From: Ochrobactrum sp. RH2CCR150 | GTDB taxonomy: Bacteria > Pseudomonadota > Alphaproteobacteria > Rhizobiales > Rhizobiaceae | Direction: 5' to 3' | DNA: 64,000 nucleotides | NCBI GenBank assembly: GCA_014138095.1 | Contig: JACGXE010000004.1 | Coordinates: 248,001 to 312,000 of the forward strand | Shown: piece after piece, positions 9,000 to 18,664 of the stretch | Layout: each line of letters starts with the position of its first letter | How positions within the stretch are numbered: the stretch's first letter is position 1 | The notes under the pieces: generated by a model | What the model saw: only the letters and a program-made list of their open reading frames with translations | What the model was told of the DNA's origin: nothing | The model's database searches: none | Program-made: the position numbers and the translations under genes

Positions 9000-9899
9000 C
9001 TACGCTTTTGACAGCGTTGTTCCGATCTTTGCCATATCCAAAAAGCCGGCGAGGTAACTAATCTCTTCCTCGCCGCTTCGCACGCCGAGGTGGATAGATT
9101 TCATGATGCCTTCCGCGCCGAGACGGACCGCCTTCAACGGCAGTTCGGCTCCATCCTCGCGCAACAACCAGTCGGGAACGACGCTGATCCCGCGTCCGGC
9201 TGCAACGAGCTGTAACATCAGCTCGGTCGTTTCCGCAGTCCGATGGCGGTGCGGCCGACAACGGCCGGGAACGAGGAACTGCGTGTAAACGTCCAGTCGC
9301 TCGAAGCTCACGGGATAGGTTATCAGCTCTTCATCCGTCAGATCATGGGGGAGTGCGACACCCTGCACAGCAAGGGGATGGTTCGCATGAACCGCCAGCA
9401 CGAGTTCATAGTCGAATACCGAGGTATAGCGCAGGCCGGGCAGTTCAACCGGATCGGGAGTTATCAGCAGATCTATTTCGTAGTTGGCGAGCGCGTTGAT
9501 CCCGTTGAGCGGGAAAGCGGTGCGCAACTCGAAATCCACATCCGGCCATGCGGAGAGGTAAGGGGCCGTGACCCGCATCAGCCATTTCTGGCAGGGATGG
9601 CATTCCATGCCGACGCGCAGCGCGCCGCGCCTGCCCGATGCGAAATCCGCCAACACCTGCTCGCCGTGCTCAAGCTGGGGCAGCAGACGTTGTGCCAGGG
9701 CCAGAAGATATTCCCCGGCTTGCGTGAGACGCAGGCTTCGTCCGTGCTTCATCCAGATTTTGACGCCGTGCCGTTCTTCCAGCTTTCGGATGAGGTGACT
9801 CAGGGCGGGCTGCGTGACGTTCATACGCTCGGCGGCAGCCGTCACGCTCCCCAAGCGATCAACTTCACGGAGAATAGCAAGGTGTTGGCGGTCGAGCAT
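9000..9899 (-). CDS. LysR-family regulator, MetR-like
   Basis: The 299-residue LysR protein has a winged HTH near residues 15-45 (GSVTAAAERMNVTQPALSHL) and an effector domain starting at about 90. The segment GMECHPCQKWL and the following WPDVDFEL closely match the MetR subgroup, whose members respond to homocysteine. It is divergent from an MFS gene and a ProXp-ala-type deacylase across a 100-bp gap (9900-9999), which probably carries its operator. The MetR assignment is by motif only; the effector in this organism is not shown. Confidence 0.85.
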   Translation of the reverse strand: MLDRQHLAILREVDRLGSVTAAAERMNVTQPALSHLIRKLEERHGVKIWMKHGRSLRLTQAGEYLLALAQRLLPQLEHGEQVLADFASGRRGALRVGMECHPCQKWLMRVTAPYLSAWPDVDFELRTAFPLNGINALANYEIDLLITPDPVELPGLRYTSVFDYELVLAVHANHPLAVQGVALPHDLTDEELITYPVSFERLDVYTQFLVPGRCRPHRHRTAETTELMLQLVAAGRGISVVPDWLLREDGAELPLKAVRLGAEGIMKSIHLGVRSGEEEISYLAGFLDMAKIGTTLSKA

Positions 9900-9999
9900 T
9901 GATTACTCCTGTTTATGGTTTCATTAGATTTGAACATTTCCGCTCATGATAGTTTGTCGTTAGTGATGTTGCCAATCGTTACTTTTTTAAGGAATCAGC

Positions 10000-11199
10000 A
10001 TGTTTGGCAAACCCATGCACAGGCAGGTCTTCCTGCTTGCATCCGCCCAAGCCCTGTTTCAGACAGTTTCCGTGCTCGTGATGACTGTCGGCGGGCTTGC
10101 AGGTGGCCAGATTGCATCCCGCCCAGAACTGGCGACCATGCCTATCGCCACCATGTTCCTCGGAACGGCGGCGGTGACGTTCCCGGCCTCGATGTGGATG
10201 GCGCGTGCCGGCCGGCGTGCCGGATTCTTGTTGGGGGCCATGCTCGGGATTGCCGGCGGTCTCGTCGGGGCGCTCGGTCTCTGGTTCGGCTCGCTGCTGC
10301 TGCTGTCGCTCGGCACGTTCTGCGTCGGGGCTTATCAGGCTTTCGCGCAATTCTATCGTTTCGCAGCGAGCGAGGTGGCGGACGAAGTCTTCCGACCCCG
10401 CGCGATCTCGCTCGTACTCGGCGGCGGTGTGGTCGCGGCGCTGGCCGGCCCCATGCTCGGCCGTCTCGGCGGCCCGTTGCTGACACCCGAATATCTCGGC
10501 TCCTTCCTGCTGCTGGCGCTCGTTTCGCTGATCGCGGTCGGCGCGCTGCTCGGCTTGCACATTCCCAATCAGGCGGCCACCCATGATGAAGGCGACAAGG
10601 GCCGTTCATGGGGTGAGATCGTCTCGCAGCCGGCCTATCTGGTGGCGCTGTTCGGAGCGGTCACCGGCTACGGGATCATGATCCTCGCCATGACTGCAAC
10701 GCCTCTCGCCATGACGCATCACCACCACGACCTGAAGGACACAGCAACCGTGATCCAGCTTCATGTGCTCGGCATGTTTCTGCCATCCTTCTTCGCCGGA
10801 TCGCTGATCGCCCGTTTCGGCGTGCTGCCCATCATGCTCACCGGCATCGTCCTGTTTGCCGGTCACGTCATCATGTCGCTTACCGGGACCGGCTTCGGCT
10901 CCTTTGCCGGCGCGCTCGTGCTTCTCGGGATCGGCTGGAATTTCCTCTATATCGGCGGCACGACGCTGCTGACGAGCACCTACACGCCAGCCGAGAAGGG
11001 CAAGGCGCAAGCGACTAACGACATGACCATTTTCGCGGTTGGCCTCGCCTGCTCCTTCAGCGCCGGGGCGCTGCTGCAGGTTCTTGGCTGGCAAACGCTC
11101 AGCCTGGTTCTCCTGCCGTGGATGGCGGCGGCAGCGCTGGCGCTCCTCTGGCTCGGCTGGAAGCGTCGCAGGGCGGCCATATCGGCCGCCGCCCGCTGA
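10000..11199 (+). CDS. MFS transporter (paralog subfamily of the one at 6.1 kb)
   Basis: The 399-residue MFS protein has paired half-signatures (ARAGRRAGFLLG and ARFGVLPIMLTG) and about 12 hydrophobic segments. The loop between the halves is charged and followed by THHHHDLKD, a run of four His that could bind metal. It shares the QFYRFAA stretch and overall layout with the transporter at 6117-7328. The deacylase gene begins 25 nt after its stop, so the two are probably co-transcribed under the divergent MetR-like regulator. The substrate is unknown. Confidence 0.85.
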   Translation: MFGKPMHRQVFLLASAQALFQTVSVLVMTVGGLAGGQIASRPELATMPIATMFLGTAAVTFPASMWMARAGRRAGFLLGAMLGIAGGLVGALGLWFGSLLLLSLGTFCVGAYQAFAQFYRFAASEVADEVFRPRAISLVLGGGVVAALAGPMLGRLGGPLLTPEYLGSFLLLALVSLIAVGALLGLHIPNQAATHDEGDKGRSWGEIVSQPAYLVALFGAVTGYGIMILAMTATPLAMTHHHHDLKDTATVIQLHVLGMFLPSFFAGSLIARFGVLPIMLTGIVLFAGHVIMSLTGTGFGSFAGALVLLGIGWNFLYIGGTTLLTSTYTPAEKGKAQATNDMTIFAVGLACSFSAGALLQVLGWQTLSLVLLPWMAAAALALLWLGWKRRRAAISAAAR

Positions 11200-11224
11200 A
11201 CCACTTGCAAGAGAGTACCCGCCC

Positions 11225-11761
11225 ATGAACAACACGTCGATTTCCGAAACTGTATCGGCCAAGGCGCAGGAACGGTTGGTCGAGCGTTTCGCGATGCTCG
11301 AAATATCCGCGCCGGTCGTTGCCTATCCAACGCACGCAACGGCGGAGGAAGGCAAGGCGCTACGCGGCGACCTGTCCGGCACCTTCACCAAGAACCTGCT
11401 GCTCAAGGACAAAAAGGGGCGGCTATTCCTTATCACCTTCCATGAGGATCGGGCGTTGAATCTGAAGATCTTGCATACGCTAATTGGAGCCAATGGCCGG
11501 CTTGGCTTTGCACCGGCCGAACGGATGGAGACCCTGCTCGGGGTCTCTCCGGGCGCTTTGACCCCGCTTGGCATCATCAACGATATGGAAGGTCTGGTTA
11601 CGGTCGTTATCGACGCCGTTTTGCTCGATTCTGCACAGATCAATTTCCACCCCCTTGTCCAAGAGGAAAGCGTTGGCCTTACACCGGCGGAACTACTTGC
11701 CTTTATTCGGTCATTTGGTCGGGAGCCGCTAGTGGTCCAACTCGGCCCAATGACAGCTTGA
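11225..11761 (+). CDS. YbaK/ProX-type aminoacyl-tRNA deacylase (ProXp-ala-like)
   Basis: The 178-residue stand-alone editing domain carries the INS-superfamily signatures: TKNLLLKDKKGRLFLI (with the conserved Lys), MLLGVSPG-type turn (METLLGVSPGALTPLGIIND) and FHPL near the C-terminus. Proteins of this type hydrolyse Ala-tRNA(Pro) in trans to keep proline codons accurate. The ATG at 11225 is preceded by GCAAGAGAG. The frame continues upstream, but only as a shadow of the MFS gene. Co-transcription with an MFS exporter/importer is unusual for a translation-fidelity factor. Confidence 0.83.
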   Translation: MNNTSISETVSAKAQERLVERFAMLEISAPVVAYPTHATAEEGKALRGDLSGTFTKNLLLKDKKGRLFLITFHEDRALNLKILHTLIGANGRLGFAPAERMETLLGVSPGALTPLGIINDMEGLVTVVIDAVLLDSAQINFHPLVQEESVGLTPAELLAFIRSFGREPLVVQLGPMTA

Positions 11762-12168
11762 ATGTCGTGTAACTCCTGATTTGTGCCAATGCAGACCACC
11801 CGTTGGTTATTCAGCGGAATTTCCATCGCAAAAGTGAGGTGAAAAAGTTGGCCTCGTGCGACCGAGTTTGCGACACCTAATGGCCGCTTGGAAAAGCGTG
11901 AGAATACTACGCTAATGTCCGGATTAAAGCGCAAAGCCGACATTCAGCGATCAGCATAACACATGGCAAAACCCCACTTTTGCCATATGTTTCCTTTCAC
12001 TGTAGTTCACCATTGTTACAAGGCATGCAATAACTCGGATCCGACTGGTCAAGTCAGTTCAATCCACACTTCATGCACTTCGAGTGCCCCATCTTTCTGT
12101 AGAATTCGCTTATTACTTCAACTCGTATCGCTACTATTTTTCAGTCGAGCATTGGACACCTTAATGCT
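11762..12168. other. Intergenic region without a supported gene
   Basis: This 407-bp gap lies between the convergent deacylase gene and the end of the long minus-strand island. A minus-strand frame from about 11943 reads into the deacylase gene, but it has no recognisable family and is mostly antisense, so I do not call it. Around 11920-11945 there is an imperfect palindrome (TGTCCGG...CCGACATT) related to the repeat at 2431-2465. The stretch 12000-12150 is T-rich and could contain the transcript end of the island, but I find no clean stem followed by a T-run. Confidence 0.4.
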
Positions 12169-13197
12169 TTACGCGGCCTTGTTTTTGAGAATGTCGAGGG
12201 CGACGTCGATGATCATGTCTTCCTGGCCGCCGACCATGCGGCGCTTGCCAAGTTCGATGAGGATTTCGCGTGTATCGACGCCATAGAGTTTCGAGGCGTT
12301 TTCCGCATGCCGCAGGAAGCTCGAATAGACGCCCGCATAGCCGAGCGAGAGGCTTTCACGGTCCACGCGCACCGGACGGTCCTGCAACGGACGCACCAGA
12401 TCGTCGGCAGCATCCATCAGGCCATAGAGGTCGCAACCCGTATCGATGCCCTTGCGGTTGAGCACGGCGATCAGACCTTCAAGCGGCGCATTACCGGCCC
12501 CTGCCCCCATGCCTGCCAGCGATGCATCAACGCGCACAGCGCCCGCCTCGATACCAGCAACGGCATTGGCAACGCCGAGCGTCAGATTGTGGTGGGTGTG
12601 AACGCCGATTTCAGTTTCCGGACGCAGCGCATCGCGCAGCGCCTTCACGCGAAGCGTATATTGCTCCGGCAACAGTGCGCCTGCCGAATCGGTGACATAG
12701 ACGCATTCCGCGCCATAGCTTTCCATCAGTTTCGCCTGTTCGACCAGCTTGTCCGGCTCGGCCATATGCGACATCATCAGAAAGCCGATCGTGTCCATGC
12801 CCAGTTCACGCGCAGCCTCGATATGCTGGCGCGACACGTCGGCCTCGGTGCAATGGGTCGCAACGCGAACCGAACGCGCACCGGCATCATAGGCTTCCTT
12901 CAGATCATGCACCGTGCCAATGCCCGGAATGAGCAGCACGGTCACGCGGGCATGCTCGCAAGCGTCGGCAACTGCGCCGATCCATTCGACATCGTCATGG
13001 AGGCCGAAACCGTAATTGAAAGTCGAACCGGCAAGGCCGTCACCATGGGTGATTTCAATCGCGTCCACCTTGGCTGCATCCAGCGCCTTCGCAATCGCGA
13101 CGACATCCTTGAGCGTGTATTGGTGGCGGATCGAATGCATGCCGTCGCGCAGCGTGACATCCTGAACATAGAGCTTATCGGGATTGGAGCGGGCCAT
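12169..13197 (-). CDS. mhpE: 4-hydroxy-2-oxovalerate aldolase (MhpE/DmpG type)
   Basis: The 342-residue DRE-TIM aldolase has [16 protein letters not shown] at residues 8-23, [13 protein letters not shown] for metal binding and the [12 protein letters not shown] stretch. Family members split 4-hydroxy-2-oxovalerate (or a homolog) into pyruvate and an aldehyde that is channelled to the partner dehydrogenase. The start is the ATG at 13197 overlapping the dehydrogenase stop (TAATG); an upstream ATG at 13233 lies inside the partner gene. It is the last gene of the 23-kb island and would release central metabolites. Confidence 0.93.
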   Translation of the reverse strand: MARSNPDKLYVQDVTLRDGMHSIRHQYTLKDVVAIAKALDAAKVDAIEITHGDGLAGSTFNYGFGLHDDVEWIGAVADACEHARVTVLLIPGIGTVHDLKEAYDAGARSVRVATHCTEADVSRQHIEAARELGMDTIGFLMMSHMAEPDKLVEQAKLMESYGAECVYVTDSAGALLPEQYTLRVKALRDALRPETEIGVHTHHNLTLGVANAVAGIEAGAVRVDASLAGMGAGAGNAPLEGLIAVLNRKGIDTGCDLYGLMDAADDLVRPLQDRPVRVDRESLSLGYAGVYSSFLRHAENASKLYGVDTREILIELGKRRMVGGQEDMIIDVALDILKNKAA

Positions 13198-14138
13198 TAT
13201 GCAGCCTCCTTGGCAAGCGCTTTTGCTGCCCAATGATCGGCGGTGACCAATGCAGCGGATGTCATGATGTCGAGATTGCCGGCATAGGCAGGCAGATAAT
13301 GTGCCGCGCCTTCCACCTCGAGCAGGATGGTCGTCTTGAGACCCGAGACGAGCCCGATGCCCGGCACGCGAACCGGCGCATTATCGCCGATGACTTCGAA
13401 CTGCACTTTCTGCTTCAGGCGATAACCCGGCACATAGGCCTGAACCGTCTCGACCATTTCGGCAATCGAAGCCTCGATGGCTTCGCGGCTGCCGCCTTGC
13501 GACAGAACAAACACCGTATCGCGCATGATCAGCGGCGGTTCAGCAGGGTTGAGAATGATCAGCGCCTTGCCGCGTTCAGCACCGCCCAGATCACGGATCG
13601 CCTTCGACGTGGTTTCGGTGAATTCATCGATATTGGCGCGGGTGCCGGGACCAGCCGAACGCGACGAGATCGAAGCGACGATTTCGCCATAGACCACGCG
13701 GTCGGTTGCGCGCTTGACGGCATAGACCATCGGGATCGTCGCCTGACCGCCGCATGTGACCATGTTGACGTTCGGCTCGTCGATATTGGCATCGCCATTG
13801 ATGGCGGGAATGGTGAAGGGGCCGATGGCGGCAGGCGTCAGGTCGATGACCTTCTTGCCGTCCTTCTGCAACAGCGCGTCATTATGCAGATGCGCCTTGG
13901 CCGAGGTGGCATCAAACACGATATCGATATCGCGATATTCCGGCATGCGCATCAGCCCGTCGATGCCTTCATGGGTGACCGGCACGCCGAGCCGTGCGGC
14001 GCGTGCCAGACCATCCGAATTCGGATCGATGCCGACCATTGCGCCCATCTCGATATTCTTCGACGTGCGCATCACCTTGATCATCAAATCCGTGCCAATA
14101 TTGCCGGAACCGATGATCGCGCATTTCTTCTTGGACAT
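13197..14138 (-). CDS. mhpF: Acylating acetaldehyde dehydrogenase (MhpF/DmpF type)
   Basis: The 313-residue product has an NAD-binding motif GSGNIG at 10-15, the catalytic Cys129 in [12 protein letters not shown], and the C-terminal dimer/aldolase-binding part. It converts acetaldehyde or propanal with CoA and NAD+ to the acyl-CoA and forms a channelling complex with the MhpE aldolase encoded immediately downstream. The pair usually ends meta-cleavage pathways. Here the usual ring-cleavage dioxygenase is absent from the window, so the upstream chemistry must differ or be encoded elsewhere. Confidence 0.94.
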   Translation of the reverse strand: MSKKKCAIIGSGNIGTDLMIKVMRTSKNIEMGAMVGIDPNSDGLARAARLGVPVTHEGIDGLMRMPEYRDIDIVFDATSAKAHLHNDALLQKDGKKVIDLTPAAIGPFTIPAINGDANIDEPNVNMVTCGGQATIPMVYAVKRATDRVVYGEIVASISSRSAGPGTRANIDEFTETTSKAIRDLGGAERGKALIILNPAEPPLIMRDTVFVLSQGGSREAIEASIAEMVETVQAYVPGYRLKQKVQFEVIGDNAPVRVPGIGLVSGLKTTILLEVEGAAHYLPAYAGNLDIMTSAALVTADHWAAKALAKEAA

Positions 14139-14182
14139 AGTGGGTCCTTTCTGATCTTCCAGCCGGTTACTTCACGCCTTGC

Positions 14183-15184
14183 TTAAAGTTCAACAACAGC
14201 CAGTTCCTGCAAACTATAGCTTGGCTCAACGGCAACCGTATTGCGCAGAGGATGGCCAAACCCTTCAGCCATGATTTCGAAAACATCGCCGAGTTGGGTG
14301 TGAATTTTATCGGCAAATGACAGCGTGGCTGTGCCGAACATATGGACATGAACATCGCCCGGCTGCCGGAAAATCGCGTATTTGAAATGGTGATATTCGA
14401 GATTAGCAATCGTGTGGGACATGTTCGCCTCACCAGACAAAAACAGCTTTTCCCATAGAACCCTGCCATCACGCAGAATGCGACTAGTCCCCCGAATATC
14501 CAGAGGCGCCGCACCAATCCGGATTTCGGGTCCCAAGGATGCTGGACGCAGCTTGGAATGGGCAAGCCAGAGATAATTGCCCCGCTCCGTCACATGATCG
14601 GAGAACTCATTGGCCACGGCAAACCCCAAGCGCATCGGGCGACCGTCATCTGCGATAACGTAAACTCCCGCTATCTCCGGCTCTTCTCCGAAATCCTGAG
14701 CGAATGCCGGCGAAACCAATGCCGCGCCCGGTGCGGCTAGCGCGTGGCCGTTGCCTTTGTAAAACCACTCTGGCTGCACGCCTGGCCCACCTTCCAACGG
14801 TTTGCCGCCTTCAAGGCCCATACGGAACATCTTCATGGAATCCGTCAGTTCGGCTTCTTCTGTCATGACCTTGGCATGCATGCTGTCACGGGTCGCTGCC
14901 GATCCCAAATGGGTGAGCCCCGTGCCGGTCAAATGCAAATGTGCCGGATCGAAATGAGTAATCGGCGGCAGGTAGAGGCCATCGACGGCCAGTCTCTCGG
15001 GTTCAAACTGCGCTCCGAAACCCTGTCCCTTGATCTGATCGACGAGGCTCCTGCCACTTCTGGCCGCAGCAACCGCCAGCTCGCGCACACCCGCCGCGCC
15101 AAGGACTTCGCGTGCTGGTTCTCCGTCCTCCCGTGCAAGAACGCGGATCGTTCCGTTCTCTTCTTGAATTTGAGATATCAGCAT
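14183..15184 (-). CDS. FAH-fold protein of the AraD1/GguC family
   Basis: The 333-residue product resembles GguC/AraD1-type members of the fumarylacetoacetate hydrolase superfamily, with AKVMTEEAELTDSMKMFRMG, GVQPEWFYKGNG and VHVHMFGTATLSF. Such proteins act on 2-oxo or 2,4-dioxo acids as hydratases, dehydratases or C-C hydrolases, usually with a divalent metal. Next to mhpF/mhpE it could fill the place of the 2-hydroxypentadienoate hydratase (MhpD), which is missing here. The ATG at 15184 is preferred over a TTG two codons earlier. The reaction is an inference from fold and context. Confidence 0.72.
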   Translation of the reverse strand: MLISQIQEENGTIRVLAREDGEPAREVLGAAGVRELAVAAARSGRSLVDQIKGQGFGAQFEPERLAVDGLYLPPITHFDPAHLHLTGTGLTHLGSAATRDSMHAKVMTEEAELTDSMKMFRMGLEGGKPLEGGPGVQPEWFYKGNGHALAAPGAALVSPAFAQDFGEEPEIAGVYVIADDGRPMRLGFAVANEFSDHVTERGNYLWLAHSKLRPASLGPEIRIGAAPLDIRGTSRILRDGRVLWEKLFLSGEANMSHTIANLEYHHFKYAIFRQPGDVHVHMFGTATLSFADKIHTQLGDVFEIMAEGFGHPLRNTVAVEPSYSLQELAVVEL

Positions 15185-15209
15185 TTCCAAACTACCTTTT
15201 GCGGGAGCG

Positions 15210-16193
15210 TTACAAGCTCAGGATCAGCTTGCCGAAATTGTCGGCTGCTTCCAACATGCGATGTGCTTCCATTGCGTCACTGAAGGGTAAGACCGCATGG
15301 ATGGTCGGCGCGATTGCGCCCGATGCGAGAACCGGCAACCAGCATTGGCGGAAACGCTCGACAACTTCGGCTTTCTCGTCTGCCGAATGCGGCCGCAGGG
15401 TAAAACCACGTAGCTGCAGCATCTTGGTCAGAATGGCGGGCACGTCAGCCTCGGCCTTTCCGTCGCTGAGCAGTCCCACGAATGTCATGCGTCCTCGCCA
15501 GCGTAAAAGCGCAATATGACGCGCCAGATATGCGGGGCCGACGAAGTCTTCGATCACATCGATGCCATCAGGGTAGATCTCGCGGGTTGCCTCGGCAAAA
15601 TCGACCTCGCGATAATTCAGAACATTAGTTACGCCCCAATCGCGCAGGCGGCGGGCTTTATCCTCGCGCCCCACCGTTGTAATGATTTCCGCCTTTACAT
15701 GTTGCGCCATGCGGATCGCAGTACTGCCGACGGCGCTACCGCCCGCGTGAATCAGTACTCGCTCACCTGCCTTAAGGTGCGACAATTCGAATAAGGTCTC
15801 ATGGGCCGTACAGAATGTTTCAATGACCGCAGCTGCCTGCACATCATCCCAGTCTGAGGGAACTACAACGACATGCCGCCAGTCGGCGACAGCATATTCT
15901 GCATAGCCACCGCCGGAAAGAAGCGCTGCAACCCGCTTGCCGCGCAGATGATTTGGTACATCGCCGCCCGTTTCGACAACCTCCCCACCACATTCAACGC
16001 CCAGTACAGGATTTGCGCCCGCAGATAGTGGATAGACGCCTGCTCGCTGCATAGCATCAAGCCGATTGACCCCAACAGCGCCAACACGGATCAGCACCTC
16101 ATTCGCAGTCGGTGTCGGGCGCTCCACTTGCATAAAACGCAGCGCTTCCGGCCCACCCGGTTCCGGAGCATGACAGATTTTCATCATAGACAC
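15210..16193 (-). CDS. Zinc-independent medium-chain dehydrogenase/reductase (quinone oxidoreductase type)
   Basis: The 327-residue MDR protein has the N-terminal GroES-like part (EVLIRVGAVGVNRLDAMQRAG) and a cofactor-binding stretch HAGGSAVGSTAIRMAQ that fits NADPH-dependent quinone/enone reductases (PIG3 group). No structural-zinc cysteine cluster is seen. It likely reduces a conjugated carbonyl or quinone-like intermediate. The GTG at 16193 has GGAGG 10 nt upstream; the ATGs at 16187 and 16184 are too far from that site. It sits 3 nt after the MBL-hydrolase gene. Confidence 0.82.
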   Translation of the reverse strand: MSMMKICHAPEPGGPEALRFMQVERPTPTANEVLIRVGAVGVNRLDAMQRAGVYPLSAGANPVLGVECGGEVVETGGDVPNHLRGKRVAALLSGGGYAEYAVADWRHVVVVPSDWDDVQAAAVIETFCTAHETLFELSHLKAGERVLIHAGGSAVGSTAIRMAQHVKAEIITTVGREDKARRLRDWGVTNVLNYREVDFAEATREIYPDGIDVIEDFVGPAYLARHIALLRWRGRMTFVGLLSDGKAEADVPAILTKMLQLRGFTLRPHSADEKAEVVERFRQCWLPVLASGAIAPTIHAVLPFSDAMEAHRMLEAADNFGKLILSL

Positions 16194-16196
16194 GGA

Positions 16197-17117
16197 TCAG
16201 TTTCCTCCAGTTTGCTCGGCAGGCTTGCGCATCTCTGCATGAAACCATTGTTCCTGAATGAAGCGATACTCCCCTTCATATCCACGCCTGACACGAGCAA
16301 AGCCGGGAAAGTGGATATGCATTCCGCCAACAAGAAGGTCTTCATCGACGCACCGCTGCAGAATCCTGCGACGCGACAAAGCAGCGGCAGGCGTATCGGT
16401 GTCGAAAATCATCCCAACATCAGGATCGGCAAGCTGCACCTCGGGCACATGAACAGTGTCGCCCCAAATGATCATTGCTTCACTGCGGGAGCGCAGAATG
16501 TAGCAGCTGTGTCCCGGCGTATGTCCAACGGATGGAACAGCAGCGATCCCAGGCAGAACTTCGCACTCAGCGTTGAAAATGTGCACGCTATCAGCGAGAT
16601 AAGGCGTTATCTGAATGCGTCCAGCATCAAAGTAAACGCGCTTCTGGCGCTCCGTAGCGCGAGCTTTTGCCTCGTCATCGAACCAATGCTGAATTTCCGC
16701 CTCATGAACATGAACAACCGCTCGCGGAAAGAATTTAGCCCCGATTTCCGGATTGGTGAGACCATTGGAATGATCTGGATGGATATGGGTCAAAAGCACG
16801 TCAGTGACCGCTTCTGGCGCGATATCCAGCCGTGCGAGAAGTTCGGGCAATCGCCCGCAAGTTGGCCCCATGATGTCGCCCGAACCGCAGTCGATAAGGA
16901 TAACCCGGCTTTCATGCTGGACAAGAAACGCGTTGATCGAGACAACTGGAGGTGCAATCCGTGTCTCGGCGGTCAGAAACTGTTCCAGCCGTGCAACATC
17001 GCCATCACGGAAAATATCGAAAGTGTCGTAGGCGACGTAGCCGTCGCAAAGCGTTGTGACCAACATATCGCCTAGCGGGCGATGATAAATAGCTGGTATC
17101 TGTTCGAAGCCGCTCAT
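16197..17117 (-). CDS. Metallo-beta-lactamase-fold hydrolase, copy 1
   Basis: The 306-residue MBL-fold protein has the metal-binding motif HIHPDH at 111-116, downstream His in GHTPGHSCYIL, and Asp in IWGDTVH. This is the lactonase/hydrolase-like layout with two metal sites. It overlaps the ligase gene by ATGA. The protein at 24440-25327 is a clear paralog: both share YHR..G..LVT.L.DGYV near the start and LIDCGSG before the metal motif. A lactone, thioester or cyclic ester intermediate is a reasonable substrate class; the actual one is unknown. Confidence 0.85.
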   Translation of the reverse strand: MSGFEQIPAIYHRPLGDMLVTTLCDGYVAYDTFDIFRDGDVARLEQFLTAETRIAPPVVSINAFLVQHESRVILIDCGSGDIMGPTCGRLPELLARLDIAPEAVTDVLLTHIHPDHSNGLTNPEIGAKFFPRAVVHVHEAEIQHWFDDEAKARATERQKRVYFDAGRIQITPYLADSVHIFNAECEVLPGIAAVPSVGHTPGHSCYILRSRSEAMIIWGDTVHVPEVQLADPDVGMIFDTDTPAAALSRRRILQRCVDEDLLVGGMHIHFPGFARVRRGYEGEYRFIQEQWFHAEMRKPAEQTGGN

Positions 17118-18649
17118 ATCTGCCTGCCTTTCCCGACAAGTGCCGGTTGCGGCGTTTCAATGAGGTCGTAGAGCTCCGAAAGCCGGCGGCGCAGTTCGGC
17201 GCGTGACAGTTTGCCGATTGCATTGCGCGGCAACTCATCCATGGCGACAAAAAGCCTAGGCCGTTTGTAAGAGGTCATGTTGGTCAGCGCGGGAGCAAGA
17301 CGCGCCTGCCAATCCGATGGTGGACATTCGGCAACCAAAGTGACTATTTCACCCCAATATTCCGACGGAAAGCCGAGCGCGATTATTTCGGTTTCGGGAA
17401 GTGCGGCGGCCAGCGCTCGCTCTACCTCATCGGGGGCTACTTTGTAGCCGCCGGTTTTCATCATGTCGGACTGGCGTGCCAAGAGAAAAAGACAGCCCGT
17501 CTGGTCAATCCTTCCTAGATCACCGGTATCGTGAAACTCGCCGGGCGCAAGCATCTTCAGGCCATTGTCCGTGATGTAGCCCCGAAACATATGCGGGCTA
17601 TGCAGGAAAATATGCCCCGACTCGCCGTCTCGAAGTACGCGACCTTCCTCGTCACGAACTTCAATCCGCACGCCCGTTGCCGCCCAGCCGACGCACAGCC
17701 CCTCATCGCTGCTGGCGTTTCCGGCATAGGCTTCGGCGGTCTCGGGAGGTGAGAGCACGGTGATGGGATTGAACATCTCGCTTTTCCCGTAGGTGACGCG
17801 GATGATCTCACCAAATTGCGCAACAGCCTTGTGATACAGCATCGGGGACAGAGGGGCCGTTCCTGTCAGTATCGTATGCAATTGCGGCTTGGCGCTGTCG
17901 GTCTGTTCCAACGCCTCGGTCAACTTGGCGAGCACTGTCGGCGGCGCAAACATTTCAGTGATCGAACCTGACGCCAGAAGCGGCAGAACTGCGGTTGTAT
18001 CCACACCATGCATCAGATGCACGCTCGCGCCTTCGGCAAGATAAGCGAAGGTCAGCAGTGAACTCCCATGCGAAAAGGGCGTCATCAAGAGAATGCGGTT
18101 TTGCGCGCCCGGACGAGTGGGAAGAACCGAACGCAAGAGAAGCCCCGCCGTCCAGCGTCCCAGATGCGTGTGGATAGCCCCCTTAGCGGGCCCAGTGGTG
18201 CCACTTGTGAAAACGATACGGCTCGGCGTTTCCGGCTCCACATCCGGCCACCCTTCCGCCGTCAGTGGGCGCGGTGCGCATTTGCGCACATCCTCCACCG
18301 CAACGCACGGCGTCAGCGTCGGCGTTGTCGCTCGGTCGAGAAGCACAATCCGAGTACCCGTGCAGGAGAGCGCGTGATCGAACTCTTTCTGGCTGAGTAC
18401 GGGATTAATCGGAACCTCTGTCGCTCCAGTCAGCGCAACGGCATAGCTTGCCGCCGCTGCCAGCATCGAATTTTGAAAAACCGTTGCTATAAAATCGCCG
18501 GGACCCAAGCCAAGCGCACTCAGACGATCGGCAATGCCCGCCGCATAGTCAACAATCTCAGCGATTGTATGGCTACCCTCAGCATCAGTGATGCCGACAC
18601 GCTGACCATAGCGTCCGCGCATGGTCGCAAGTTCATTTCCCCAATGCAT
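17114..18649 (-). CDS. Acyl-CoA synthetase / AMP-dependent ligase
   Basis: The 511-residue class I adenylate-forming enzyme has the phosphate-binding loop FTSGTTGPAKGA, the later YGKSE(M) segment replacing the usual YG-TE, a hinge-like DTGDLGRI, and the C-terminal catalytic Lys in NAIGKLSRAEL. It would activate a carboxylic acid to the acyl-AMP and then the CoA thioester. GGGAGGACC precedes the ATG at 18649. With a CoA transferase at 29658-30791 the island encodes two independent CoA-activation steps, suggesting two acids or two stages. The substrate cannot be read from the sequence. Confidence 0.88.
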   Translation of the reverse strand: MHWGNELATMRGRYGQRVGITDAEGSHTIAEIVDYAAGIADRLSALGLGPGDFIATVFQNSMLAAAASYAVALTGATEVPINPVLSQKEFDHALSCTGTRIVLLDRATTPTLTPCVAVEDVRKCAPRPLTAEGWPDVEPETPSRIVFTSGTTGPAKGAIHTHLGRWTAGLLLRSVLPTRPGAQNRILLMTPFSHGSSLLTFAYLAEGASVHLMHGVDTTAVLPLLASGSITEMFAPPTVLAKLTEALEQTDSAKPQLHTILTGTAPLSPMLYHKAVAQFGEIIRVTYGKSEMFNPITVLSPPETAEAYAGNASSDEGLCVGWAATGVRIEVRDEEGRVLRDGESGHIFLHSPHMFRGYITDNGLKMLAPGEFHDTGDLGRIDQTGCLFLLARQSDMMKTGGYKVAPDEVERALAAALPETEIIALGFPSEYWGEIVTLVAECPPSDWQARLAPALTNMTSYKRPRLFVAMDELPRNAIGKLSRAELRRRLSELYDLIETPQPALVGKGRQI

Positions 18650-18664
18650 TTGGTCCTCCCGTAC

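Noticed and set aside
11323..11943. Minus-strand frame over the deacylase gene and the gap after it
   Set aside because: Mostly antisense to the ProXp-ala-like gene; the non-overlapping end has no recognisable domain.
12169..14138. Classical meta-cleavage (phenol/phenylpropionate) operon
   Set aside because: Only the last two steps (MhpE/MhpF) are present; no extradiol dioxygenase, MhpC-type hydrolase or ring hydroxylase occurs nearby.
12307..14186. Long plus-strand frames opposite mhpE and mhpF
   Set aside because: Both are fully antisense to well-supported enzymes and are rich in His, Arg and Ile in a mirrored codon pattern.
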